Made by a program: the position numbers and the translations under genes
Source: Verrucomicrobium sp.
Lineage (GTDB): Bacteria; Verrucomicrobiota; Verrucomicrobiia; Methylacidiphilales; UBA1321
Reading direction: 5' to 3'
Assembly (NCBI GenBank): GCA_017849585.1
Contig: JAFIGT010000019.1
Coordinates: 1 to 64,000 of the forward strand
DNA: 64,000 bases
Notes under the pieces: model-generated
Database searches by the model: none
What the model saw: the letters and a program-made list of their open reading frames with translations, nothing else
What the model was told of the DNA's origin: nothing
Shown: positions 54,785 to 62,450 of the stretch, piece by piece
Layout of the letters: the number at the start of each line of letters is the position of its first letter
Position numbering within the stretch: position 1 is the stretch's first letter

Positions 54785-55777
54785 TCACAAAATCACCATC
54801 GCATCACCGTAGCTGTAGAAGCGGTACCGCTCCTTAATCGCTTCGCGATAGGCGTGCATCATCAGGTCGTAACCACCGAGCGCGCAGACCAGCATCAGCA
54901 ACGTCGACTGCGGCAAATGGAAATTCGTCACCATCGCGCCGACCCGTTTGAATTCATACGGCGGATAGATGAAAATCTTCGTGCGACCCCGTTGCTTCGA
55001 CAAGTCCCGCACGCTCTCGAGCACACGCGTCACCGTCGTCCCCACCGCCACGATCCGCTTGGATTGCGCCACGCGTTCCGCCAATCCCTCGGGGATGGAA
55101 AACCGTTCCTCGTGCATCTCATGATCCTCCACCAAGGCCGTCTTCACTGGACGAAAGGTTCCCAACCCCACATGCAGCGTCAGAAACGCGTGATTCAACT
55201 GCCCCAAAATCCCCGGCGTGAAATGCAATCCCGCAGTCGGCGCGGCCACCGACCCTTCCTCCTGCGCGAAGACCGTCTGGTAGCGTTCCCGATCGTTGAT
55301 GGGATGAAACTCCGCACCCAGCTTCTCGCGTTGTTTCAGAATGTACGGCGGCAATGGCATCTGCCCCAACTTCTGCACATCGAGCGGCTTGAAAAAACGC
55401 AGCACCCGCTCCCCGCCCGGCAGCGTCGTCAGCACCTCGGCGTCGACCCCGTCAGCGAACTGCAGCACCATTCCCGGCTTGGCCTTCTTACCGGGCTTGA
55501 CCAGCACCACCCAGTGCTGCGGGCTCGACTCCTCCAACAGTAGGATTTCCAGCGCGTTATCGACAGTCCGCATCAGACTGGGCCGTACCCGCGTATCGTT
55601 GAGCACCACCAGATCGTCCGGAGACAAAAGAGACGGCAACTCCCGAAAGACCCGGTGTTCAATTTTCCCCGATTCCCGGCGCACCACCATCAGGCGGGAA
55701 TCGGCGCGATTCGCGGCTGGAACGGTTGCAATCAATTCCGGCGGCAAATCATAAGCAAATTTAGCAGTTTCAAGCAT
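54785..55777 (-). CDS. queA: tRNA preQ1(34) S-adenosylmethionine ribosyltransferase-isomerase
   Basis: 330 residues, typical QueA length. Motifs: F-A-Y-D-L-P-P-E-L-I-A, D-D-L-V-V-L-N-D-T-R-V, the PT-A-G-L-H-F block, H-V-G-L-G-T-F-R-P-V and N-F-H-L-P-Q-S-T-L-L-M-L-V. It transfers ribosyl from SAM to 7-aminomethyl-7-deazaguanine in tRNA, giving epoxyqueuosine. It is convergent with poxB, with 12 bases between the stops. Confidence 0.95.
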   Translation of the reverse strand: MLETAKFAYDLPPELIATVPAANRADSRLMVVRRESGKIEHRVFRELPSLLSPDDLVVLNDTRVRPSLMRTVDNALEILLLEESSPQHWVVLVKPGKKAKPGMVLQFADGVDAEVLTTLPGGERVLRFFKPLDVQKLGQMPLPPYILKQREKLGAEFHPINDRERYQTVFAQEEGSVAAPTAGLHFTPGILGQLNHAFLTLHVGLGTFRPVKTALVEDHEMHEERFSIPEGLAERVAQSKRIVAVGTTVTRVLESVRDLSKQRGRTKIFIYPPYEFKRVGAMVTNFHLPQSTLLMLVCALGGYDLMMHAYREAIKERYRFYSYGDAMVIL

Positions 55778-55860
55778 ATCTATTAGAAAATTTCACTCAC
55801 ACTTCTTGACTTTTACGCAACTTAGGGAGAGATTTGTAGCATTAAACCTGGAGTATTTAA

Positions 55861-56493
55861 ATGCAATCTATTCGTCGTAGCGATTCCTTTACCTTGATCG
55901 AACTATTGGTAGTTATTTCCATTATTGCGCTTTTGGCCGGCCTTTCCTTACCAGCTCTGGGTAAAGCCATGACCCAAGCCAAACTCACCGGTGCTCTGGC
56001 CAATATGCGCTCCATCTATACCGGCGTGCAACAGGCGGCACTGGAAGCAAGCACCACTGGAGCCGGCATTAGCTGGCCTGGCGAAACCAACTCCAGCTTC
56101 ACCTCATTTGGCTCCGGTCCCAGCTATGTCCAAGCACTGGTCACCAACAACGTATTCAAGGCTTCCGACTTGAAGATCTTCACTACCGATGGCGCGCAGG
56201 CAGCCTTCGACGCCAATAACATCTCGCCCAACAATCTCTCCTTCATCATCTATCAAGTGGCTGAAAACGACGACAGCAACGCCATTTTTCTAACCACCAA
56301 AAATTTCGAGTACTCGAACAGTGGTGCCACAGTTGACTCTACTGCCAAGCCTTTTGGCGGCAAGGGATTCGTGGTCTTCCGCAAGGGTGGCGATGGCGTG
56401 CCCTACAGCAGCACCAACATTCTCATCACGGGCAGCTACACCAATCAATTGGGCGTACTACCGATCATCAAGACTCCTCTCTCATACAAATAA
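55861..56493 (+). CDS. Type IV pilin/pseudopilin-like protein
   Basis: 210 residues. The N-terminus S-D-S-F-T-L-I-E-L-L-V-V-I-S-I-I-A-L-L-A-G is a canonical prepilin helix with Glu5 after the processed Phe, although the usual Gly at -1 is Ser. Short basic leader M-Q-S-I-R-R. The body is Ser/Thr/Asn-rich with no family I recognise. GGAG lies 8 bases before the ATG and a strong terminator follows, so it is transcribed alone. Probably a minor pilin or type II secretion pseudopilin. Confidence 0.85.
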   Translation: MQSIRRSDSFTLIELLVVISIIALLAGLSLPALGKAMTQAKLTGALANMRSIYTGVQQAALEASTTGAGISWPGETNSSFTSFGSGPSYVQALVTNNVFKASDLKIFTTDGAQAAFDANNISPNNLSFIIYQVAENDDSNAIFLTTKNFEYSNSGATVDSTAKPFGGKGFVVFRKGGDGVPYSSTNILITGSYTNQLGVLPIIKTPLSYK

Positions 56494-56520
56494 AACTCTC
56501 TAGTCTCCTGTTTCGTACAA

Positions 56521-56553
56521 CCGCCGAGGACGCCAATCCTCGGCGGTTTTTTT
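56521..56553 (+). terminator. Rho-independent terminator after the pilin-like gene
   Basis: CCGCCGAGGA (56521-56530) and TCCTCGGCGG (56537-56546) form a perfect 10-bp stem with a 6-base loop, followed by seven T. Confidence 0.93.
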
Positions 56554-56748
56554 GCGCAAAACGCCGCCACCACATCGCTCTCCACTAAGGCGGCACTTCG
56601 ATATCCACCTAAATGCTGCGCCCTGGGTGCGTGCTGCCGCGCGGCACTGATTGAGCAAGCGCGTGCATTCAAGCCAACGTTGATTTGCTTGCCGGAAACC
56701 TTAACCAACGCATAATACATTTCATCCCATCCCCTTGGTGAAGAGATA

Positions 56749-56821
56749 GACCCTATAGCTCAAATGGATAGAGCATCGGTTTCCTAAACCGAGTATCCCA
56801 GTTCAATTCTGGGTGGGGTCA
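56749..56821 (+). tRNA. tRNA-Arg (anticodon CCU)
   Basis: 73 bases fold as a cloverleaf. Acceptor GACCCTA (56749-56755) pairs with TGGGGTC (56814-56820), with discriminator A. The D-loop contains GCTCAAATGGATAGAGC. The anticodon stem TCGGT/ACCGA holds loop TTCCTAA with anticodon CCT at 56783-56785. The T-arm has GTTCAATTC. CCA is not encoded. It reads AGG codons. Confidence 0.95.
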
Positions 56822-57825
56822 CTCTCTTTCGAGAGCGTGGCGAGATTCTTTTCCCGCATGAGGCGGGTGACTTCGATGATCGTGGCGACGGAGAGGTTGC
56901 AGAGTCGCCAGAGGGTGCCGAGTGTCTGGGGGCGTTTTTGGATGTGTTGCCAGATTGTCGTGGCGGCCGTTTCCGTTTCGGGGTCATTCCAGGTGAATTG
57001 GTCGCTTTGGCGTGAGAGTTCGCGGCCAAGATCTTTCGAGCTGGGGGCTAGGATCTGGTAGGTATCCCGTTTTGATGCAGCCTGCATGAGCAGGTCCATG
57101 CCTTGGAGCCAAATTCTTTCCCGGTCGTCCGTCACTGCCAGGGGTTCGTCTGCGGCTTGGAAGGCAAATGAACCGTCGAGCTTGTCTTCGACGAAGACCT
57201 GCCAGATGGCTTCGACTCCGTGGAGGTGCAGGTAGCGTCCTTGTTCGACGTTTCCGTTGACGAAAAAAAAGCGACCGATGAGATCATTGCTGGCATTGGT
57301 CAGGATGAGTTCTCCGGTGCGACCGCTGGATTGGAGTGTTTGGAAAATAATGAGCAGGTCAAAATTTTCGAGGTTACCGCTGAAGTCGACACTATAGCTC
57401 ATGTAATAGTGGTTCGAGGTGAAGCGATAGAGACGTTCGGCGAGATTGGAGGCGAGAAAGATGCCAAAACTGGGAATGGCTTCCATGAGTTTGAAAAACC
57501 ATTCGCGGGAGAATCTGCGCAAGTGTACATCTTCGCAAATACGCACTGTCGAGATGCGGGGCCGTTCGGTAATCACGCCCATTTCGCCAAAGATGTCACC
57601 GCTGGAGAGGTAGGCGACGGAGCGTTGGGAACTGCCGCCTTCGGCTTGCAGAACCACTTCGACTACGCCCTTTTCGATGGCATAGACGGCATCCGCCAGT
57701 GAGCCTTGCTCAAAAATGACTTCGCCCTTTTTGCGATCAACCATTTCGGTGTGCCGGTCGATGAGGCGGCGTTTTTCTGGCGGGAGCGCGTTATAAAAGG
57801 CAAGGAAGTTGGGCAACGGCTTCAT
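56803..57825 (-). CDS. Cyclic-nucleotide-binding-domain / DUF4388 protein
   Basis: 340 residues. An N-terminal cNMP-binding fold (about 10-125) has G-E-V-I-F-E-Q-G-S-L-A-D-A-V-Y-A-I, G-D-I-F-G-E-M-G-V-I-T and R-I-S-T-V. A DUF4388 (PatA-type) domain (about 150-235) follows: F-S-G-N-L-E-N-F-D-L-L-I-I-F-Q-T-L, S-G-R-T-G-E-L-I-L and R-F-F-F-V-N-G-N-V-E-Q-G-R-Y. The C-terminal ~80 residues look like a winged-helix-type tail. Probably a signalling protein. Its last 19 bases are antisense to the 3' end of tRNA-Arg. Confidence 0.85.
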   Translation of the reverse strand: MKPLPNFLAFYNALPPEKRRLIDRHTEMVDRKKGEVIFEQGSLADAVYAIEKGVVEVVLQAEGGSSQRSVAYLSSGDIFGEMGVITERPRISTVRICEDVHLRRFSREWFFKLMEAIPSFGIFLASNLAERLYRFTSNHYYMSYSVDFSGNLENFDLLIIFQTLQSSGRTGELILTNASNDLIGRFFFVNGNVEQGRYLHLHGVEAIWQVFVEDKLDGSFAFQAADEPLAVTDDRERIWLQGMDLLMQAASKRDTYQILAPSSKDLGRELSRQSDQFTWNDPETETAATTIWQHIQKRPQTLGTLWRLCNLSVATIIEVTRLMREKNLATLSKESDPTQN

Positions 57826-57846
57826 GAAATGCTATGGATTGGATCG

Positions 57847-59646
57847 TTAATGAAGCTGGGCTTCGATGAATTGTTTGTCGTAATCGAGCTTAGTTAATTC
57901 ACCGACGAGGACTTGATACTGCTTGCTGATATCTTCCATGCGAGACCGGCGCGGGAGATCGTTGGAGAAGTTGGCGTTATACAGGTTCACGGCGGAGCGA
58001 TGCGGCACTCCCTTGTATTGGCCGTCGAAGTATTCGACGCGGTCGAGCAGGTTGATCATGGCGTAATAGGTGCTCTGGATTTGCGGCGGCATTTTCTTTT
58101 CGAGCTGGGTCAATTGCTCGCGCACGCCGGTATAGGTGGCCTTCGGCAGGGTGAAGACCAGGATCTGGCGGTTGCTGTATTTTTTCTGCTCTTCCTTGTC
58201 GAGGGAGTTAAAGAAGAGCATCAGTGGTCCCGCGGCATTGAATAGTTCATCGATCGCCGCGGTCGGAGTGAGCAGGGTCGGCAGCGTGCCGCGCGTTTTT
58301 TCGCGGAGATATTTTGCCGAGAGATGATTGGGCGCGAGGTCGAGCACCTTGTCCAGTTTGGCGGCGGTCGTGGCGCTGCCGATCGATCCATTTCCATTCA
58401 GATCCTGCTGCAGTTCGGCAAAGACTTTGATGGCTTCGTTGAGTTTCTCAGCGCGATCCTGCCGCGCCAAACCAATGGCTTCATCCAGGGTGTTGATGGA
58501 AAAAATCTGAATCTCGCTGGCGGCTCGATAGCCATTCATGACCATGAGATTGGCCACATCGGTTTCGTTTTCGACCGGAATGCCCACGAGTTCGCAGCCT
58601 CCCAGCTTGGCGCCTCGAATCTTGGTCGGCACGCCGCCGACCTTGCGGACTTTGCCATCGACGGTGATGTCGCCGGTCATGGCCACCTTCGTATCGAGGG
58701 TGAGGTTATCGAGAATCGACATCATCCCCACGGCAAACGCGGTCCCTGCCGATCCTCCGGCCATTTTGGTGTATTTGTCTTCGAAGCTGAGCGTAAAATT
58801 AATGCCGTTGGCAGATTCCGGATGCCGCATTTTAATGAAACGGAACGCCTCGCTCAGGGCGATCTTCATATCCTCTCCCGCCTTGGCGGAGAGTTGACAG
58901 GTACTTCCCCCCTCAGCCGGGTTGGCTGTGGTGATAATCTCAAGCACCTTTCCGCCCAAAACGTTATCGTCGGAACTCATGACCACCAATCCCTTGATCT
59001 TGCTTTGGGTTTGCTTCAAGGCGATCGAACTGGTTGTCGGATTCGTGGGCGCTGTCGGTGTGGCGGGCGTAGTGGGAGTTCCCGGTCCTGTCGTGGGAGG
59101 TGAGCGAGGCGCGGGAGCCGAGGCAATCACAGCCTGCCAGGAAACGGGAAATTTTCTCTGCTCCATTTCGGCATTATAGAGCAAGTCTTCGTTGTCGGGA
59201 TCGATTGAGGCCAGAAAATCGAGAAGGTAGGCGGCAAAATGGGAGTCGCCGCGAGCGCTGTTTGGTCCCGTCTGCAAATTTTTGACCTGCATCTGGAAGA
59301 GCTTGAGAAACTCCTCGCGGCTCAATGTGGATGAGCCTTCCGGAGTATAGCCCCCGCGCTTGAGTTTGCCGTTCAGAATAATCGCCGCTTTACTTTCCGG
59401 GTCGAGGCGCATGGCGAGGGCTAGCGCTTTGGCCCGGAGGGTGTCTGCCGCGGGATTGGAGGCCTCTACATACCGGGCGTATTCGGTGAGCGCAACGGCC
59501 AATTGGGAGCGTTCTGGACTTGAAAGCGCTGTCTGGTCGGGATTGTACGGGATGGCCTGCCAGTTGGGCGATTTGTACTCCGCCCGTAGTAAGCCGGGGC
59601 CACAAAACGCCAGCAAGAACAGGCTCCCCAGAACCATTCGCCACAT
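57847..59646 (-). CDS. Exported Lon-type (S16) serine protease
   Basis: About 599 residues from ATG 59646, preceded by AGGGAG; earlier in-frame starts at 59667 and 59661 are possible. The signal peptide is M-V-L-G-S-L-F-L-L-A-F-C-G-P-G-L-L-R-A. Helical repeats and a Pro/Thr linker lead to a Lon proteolytic domain without an AAA+ module: G-G-S-A-G-T-A-F-A-V-G (Ser about 300) and V-G-G-V-P-T-K-I-R-G-A-K-L-G-G-C (Lys about 340), preceded by M-T-G-D-I-T-V-D-G-K-V. An ATPase-free, exported Ser/Lys-dyad protease is unusual. It is followed by helical C-terminal sequence. Confidence 0.85.
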   Translation of the reverse strand: MWRMVLGSLFLLAFCGPGLLRAEYKSPNWQAIPYNPDQTALSSPERSQLAVALTEYARYVEASNPAADTLRAKALALAMRLDPESKAAIILNGKLKRGGYTPEGSSTLSREEFLKLFQMQVKNLQTGPNSARGDSHFAAYLLDFLASIDPDNEDLLYNAEMEQRKFPVSWQAVIASAPAPRSPPTTGPGTPTTPATPTAPTNPTTSSIALKQTQSKIKGLVVMSSDDNVLGGKVLEIITTANPAEGGSTCQLSAKAGEDMKIALSEAFRFIKMRHPESANGINFTLSFEDKYTKMAGGSAGTAFAVGMMSILDNLTLDTKVAMTGDITVDGKVRKVGGVPTKIRGAKLGGCELVGIPVENETDVANLMVMNGYRAASEIQIFSINTLDEAIGLARQDRAEKLNEAIKVFAELQQDLNGNGSIGSATTAAKLDKVLDLAPNHLSAKYLREKTRGTLPTLLTPTAAIDELFNAAGPLMLFFNSLDKEEQKKYSNRQILVFTLPKATYTGVREQLTQLEKKMPPQIQSTYYAMINLLDRVEYFDGQYKGVPHRSAVNLYNANFSNDLPRRSRMEDISKQYQVLVGELTKLDYDKQFIEAQLH

Positions 59647-59684
59647 CCTGATCTCCCTCATTTGCATCCTCAACTCTCCGTCGT

Positions 59685-60326
59685 TTACAGTCCCGGCAGG
59701 CCTTGTGGCATTCCCGGCATGGCAAACTTTTTGTATTCTTTCGGCACCTCGAACAGGCTGGCGTCGGGGGCTCCTCGTTGGAACTTCCGGAAGTTCGCCA
59801 CAACGGATTGGCCACCCGCGTCGACGAGCATCTTGATCGGGTCATTCGTGGCCGCATCAAAATAGAAAGTGGAAACAGTGGTCGGCGAGCCGTCGCCGGA
59901 ACCGGGCGAGGTGACCTTGTATTTGTTGCACACGCGGCCATTCACGGTTTCCTTGCCGAGACTTTCCCACTGGGCATTCGCGGCGATGGCGGTGGGATCG
60001 GCCTGCTTGGCCTGCGTGTCATTCATCGGCATTTCCATGTACTGCTTCTGTGCGACGATGAGGGTGTACATCACCTTCAGGTCGCTGCGGGAAATGACGA
60101 TGGTATCGAGCCCTTGTGACGTCATTTCCATCCGGCTCTTGTTTCCATCGACATAGACTTTCATCACGCTTGCGGGGGAGCTGCCGATGAGGGATTCCAC
60201 CTCGGCGCTGTATTGCCGGGGCATTTCGAAGGGAGCCGGTCCGGCCCAAAGGGAGGTGCTTAAAAACGCCGAGCCCAGAAGGCTGGCCATGATCTTTCTT
60301 CCCGCCCTGAAGAGGCCTCGTGTCAT
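59685..60326 (-). CDS. Exported DUF4412/LolA-fold-like protein
   Basis: 213 residues from ATG 60326; a longer frame starts at 60383. Signal peptide R-G-L-F-R-A-G-R-K then A-S-L-L-G-S-A-F-L-S-T-S-L-W-A. The body has V-Y-V-D-G-N-K-S-R-M-E-M, S-D-L-K-V-M-Y-T-L, G-K-E-T-V-N-G-R-V-C-N-K-Y-K-V and a C-terminal F-R-K-F-Q-R-G-A-P-D-A-S-L-F-E-V-P. This beta-sheet pattern is that of DUF4412 or outer-membrane lipoprotein-sorting-like proteins. It is 38 bases upstream of the exported protease and probably cotranscribed. Function unknown. Confidence 0.72.
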   Translation of the reverse strand: MTRGLFRAGRKIMASLLGSAFLSTSLWAGPAPFEMPRQYSAEVESLIGSSPASVMKVYVDGNKSRMEMTSQGLDTIVISRSDLKVMYTLIVAQKQYMEMPMNDTQAKQADPTAIAANAQWESLGKETVNGRVCNKYKVTSPGSGDGSPTTVSTFYFDAATNDPIKMLVDAGGQSVVANFRKFQRGAPDASLFEVPKEYKKFAMPGMPQGLPGL

Positions 60327-60383
60327 GGCTTCTATGACGCCTGTTTGGGAGACGTTTGGCAAATCAAAAAAAGCCTTGGTCAA

Positions 60384-60755
60384 GGATCTTTGGGAGGAGC
60401 GGATGGAGCCGGGGGTAGCTAAAAAAACTGCGTCGACAATCGGCTACAAGGATCGACCGCCTCTGTTGGGTGTCGTGGGGGTGTCGACGAGAAATTTGAA
60501 ATGGCAAATTTGAGATTTCAAAGGGGTTGGGGCGGCGCATGCGGTGAGACTATCACAATCCGGGCGGGAGTGTTTGTCTTAGGTGAGCTATTTGAGCTGC
60601 GTGTGCGATATTTTTGGCGTGCAGGGCTGCCGGTTGGCGCATCTGAATGCGCCCTCCCCACTCTTGGCACCTGCGGTGCCAGCCGGGGGTTCACAGAACC
60701 GTCTTACGGCTCGGATTCGGAGTTTTGCGCGCAGTAAGCACGAGGCCTGACGAGC
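60384..60755. other. Intergenic region with two hairpins downstream of the histidine kinase
   Basis: 372 bases without a credible gene. Perfect stems are GGCGCAT-ctga-ATGCGCC (60636-60653) and TGGCACC-tgc-GGTGCCA (60665-60681). They follow the leftward histidine-kinase gene and may end its transcript, although no T-tract follows. The 78-codon plus-strand frame here has no ribosome site or domain and is not called. Confidence 0.5.
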
Positions 60756-62450
60756 CTACAACGGCAGGAAGAGCTTGAACTGGGTGCCGCGGCCGGGCTT
60801 GGAGTCGACGAAGACCTTGCCTTGGTGGTTCTCCACAATCTTGCGCACGATGGCCAGGCCGATGCCGGTGCCCTGCTTTTTGTAGGTCAGGAACGGGGCG
60901 AAAATGTTTTCCAGCTGCTGTTCGTTCATCCCCTGCCCGTTGTCTTTCACCGACAGGACAAGGTGCGGGACGCCTTCCAACATTTCCCGCGCGGCGCCGA
61001 GGCGCAGCACGCCATTGCCATCCTTGGGCATGGCGTCGGAGGCGTTGAGAATCAGATTGAGCAAGGCTTGCTCCAGTTGGGCGCGGTCGGCCTTGAGGGG
61101 GGGCAGGTCAGCTTCAATGACGCGCTTGATTTCGATATTGCAGGCGTTGAGCTTGTGGCGGGTGAGCAAGGTGATGTCGTCGAGCAATACCTTGGCATCG
61201 ATCGCCTCCTTGGTCGGTTCCGAGGAGCGCGCAAAGCCAAGTACTTGGTCCACGATGCGATTCATCTGCCGCATCTTTTCGGAAATGACCTGGGCGTCGC
61301 GCTTGGAGGCGTCGTCCATCGGCAACGATTCCACCAACGCGTGGAAAAGCATCTGCATCACTGTCAGCGGATTTCGGATCTCGTGCGCGATCTCCGCCGC
61401 GAGCAAGCCCAGCGCGGAGAGCCGTTCGCTGGCGCGGAGTTTTTCCTCCATGTCGACGATGCGGTTGAGGAGGCGCCCCTTCTCGATGGCGACGGCGGAA
61501 AGATCGGCCAGCGCGGTGAGCAATTTGATCTCGTCGTTGGAAAAGCGGTGGAGCTGTTTCGTGTAAACCGCGAGCACGCCGAGCAGCTTGTCATTGAAAA
61601 CGAGCGGGACGGCCAGGAGTGACACCAGTCCTTCCTTCTTGGCCACTTCGAGATGGCGATAGCGGTGATGCTCGCGCACGTTGAGCACGGAAAGCGGCTT
61701 GCGGCGGGTGACGACCACGCCGAGAAGCGATTCGCTCACGGGCAGCGGCGGTTTGCTCTGATAATTCTGCCCGGCCCCGTGCGAGGCGCGCAAAAAGAGT
61801 TCGCCGGTTTCCACGTCGATGAGCAACAGCGAGCACAGTTTCGTGCGCATCAGGCGGTTGGCGTGGCGGGTGATCTGCTGCAGCGCCTCATCGAGATTCG
61901 TCTCGGAGATGATCATCTGCCCCATGTTCAGGAGGCTGGATAATTGCAGCCCCTTGATGCGCATCTGGTCGATCTCCCAGGCTAGCTCCAGCCACTTGGA
62001 GGCCTCGGCGGCAAAGGCGAGCAGGCGCGTTTCATCGAGTTCGCTAAAGGCGCCAACGCGGTTGGAATCGACGTTCAGCACGCCGGCCACGTTGCCGCGG
62101 ATTTCCACGGGGACGGCCAATTCGGAGCGGACGCGCGGATTGGCCCGGACGTACTTCGGTTCGTTCTGGACATCGTTGATGCGCATCGGCTTTCCGGTCG
62201 AGGCGACCCAACCGGTGACGCCTTCGCCCGGGCGCAGCTTGAGCTTTTGCGCTTTTTGCGAGAGGCCGATGCTGGCTTCGATATCGAGCAGGCCGGTGTT
62301 CGGATTGAGCAGGACGAAGGAGCCGGTGTCGGCCTGCGTCACACGCACGGCAGTCGCAAGAATGCGCTGCAGGGCGCGCTGCGGATCGAGCAGCAATCGC
62401 AGGTCGCGCAAGCCCTGCGTCAGGAGTGGTTTCTTTTTAACCGCTTTCAT
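60756..62450 (-). CDS. GAF-domain sensor histidine kinase
   Basis: 564 residues. Two GAF domains (about 28-160, G-V-T-G-W-V-A-S-T-G-K-P; and about 185-330, L-A-V-P-L-V-F-N-D-K-L-L-G) are followed by HisKA with A-A-E-I-A-H-E-I-R-N-P-L-T (phospho-His about 357). The HATPase domain has N-A-S-D-A-M-P, D-N-G-Q-G-M and G-T-G-I-G-L-A-I-V. No transmembrane segment is seen, so it is a soluble sensor. It overlaps glnD by 4 bases (ATGA), so its signal may be linked to nitrogen status. No response-regulator gene is adjacent within the window. Confidence 0.93.
   Translation of the reverse strand: MKAVKKKPLLTQGLRDLRLLLDPQRALQRILATAVRVTQADTGSFVLLNPNTGLLDIEASIGLSQKAQKLKLRPGEGVTGWVASTGKPMRINDVQNEPKYVRANPRVRSELAVPVEIRGNVAGVLNVDSNRVGAFSELDETRLLAFAAEASKWLELAWEIDQMRIKGLQLSSLLNMGQMIISETNLDEALQQITRHANRLMRTKLCSLLLIDVETGELFLRASHGAGQNYQSKPPLPVSESLLGVVVTRRKPLSVLNVREHHRYRHLEVAKKEGLVSLLAVPLVFNDKLLGVLAVYTKQLHRFSNDEIKLLTALADLSAVAIEKGRLLNRIVDMEEKLRASERLSALGLLAAEIAHEIRNPLTVMQMLFHALVESLPMDDASKRDAQVISEKMRQMNRIVDQVLGFARSSEPTKEAIDAKVLLDDITLLTRHKLNACNIEIKRVIEADLPPLKADRAQLEQALLNLILNASDAMPKDGNGVLRLGAAREMLEGVPHLVLSVKDNGQGMNEQQLENIFAPFLTYKKQGTGIGLAIVRKIVENHQGKVFVDSKPGRGTQFKLFLPL

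Noticed and set aside
60501-60737. 78-codon plus-strand open frame
   Set aside because: No ribosome site, no domain, and it covers the hairpin region downstream of the histidine kinase.
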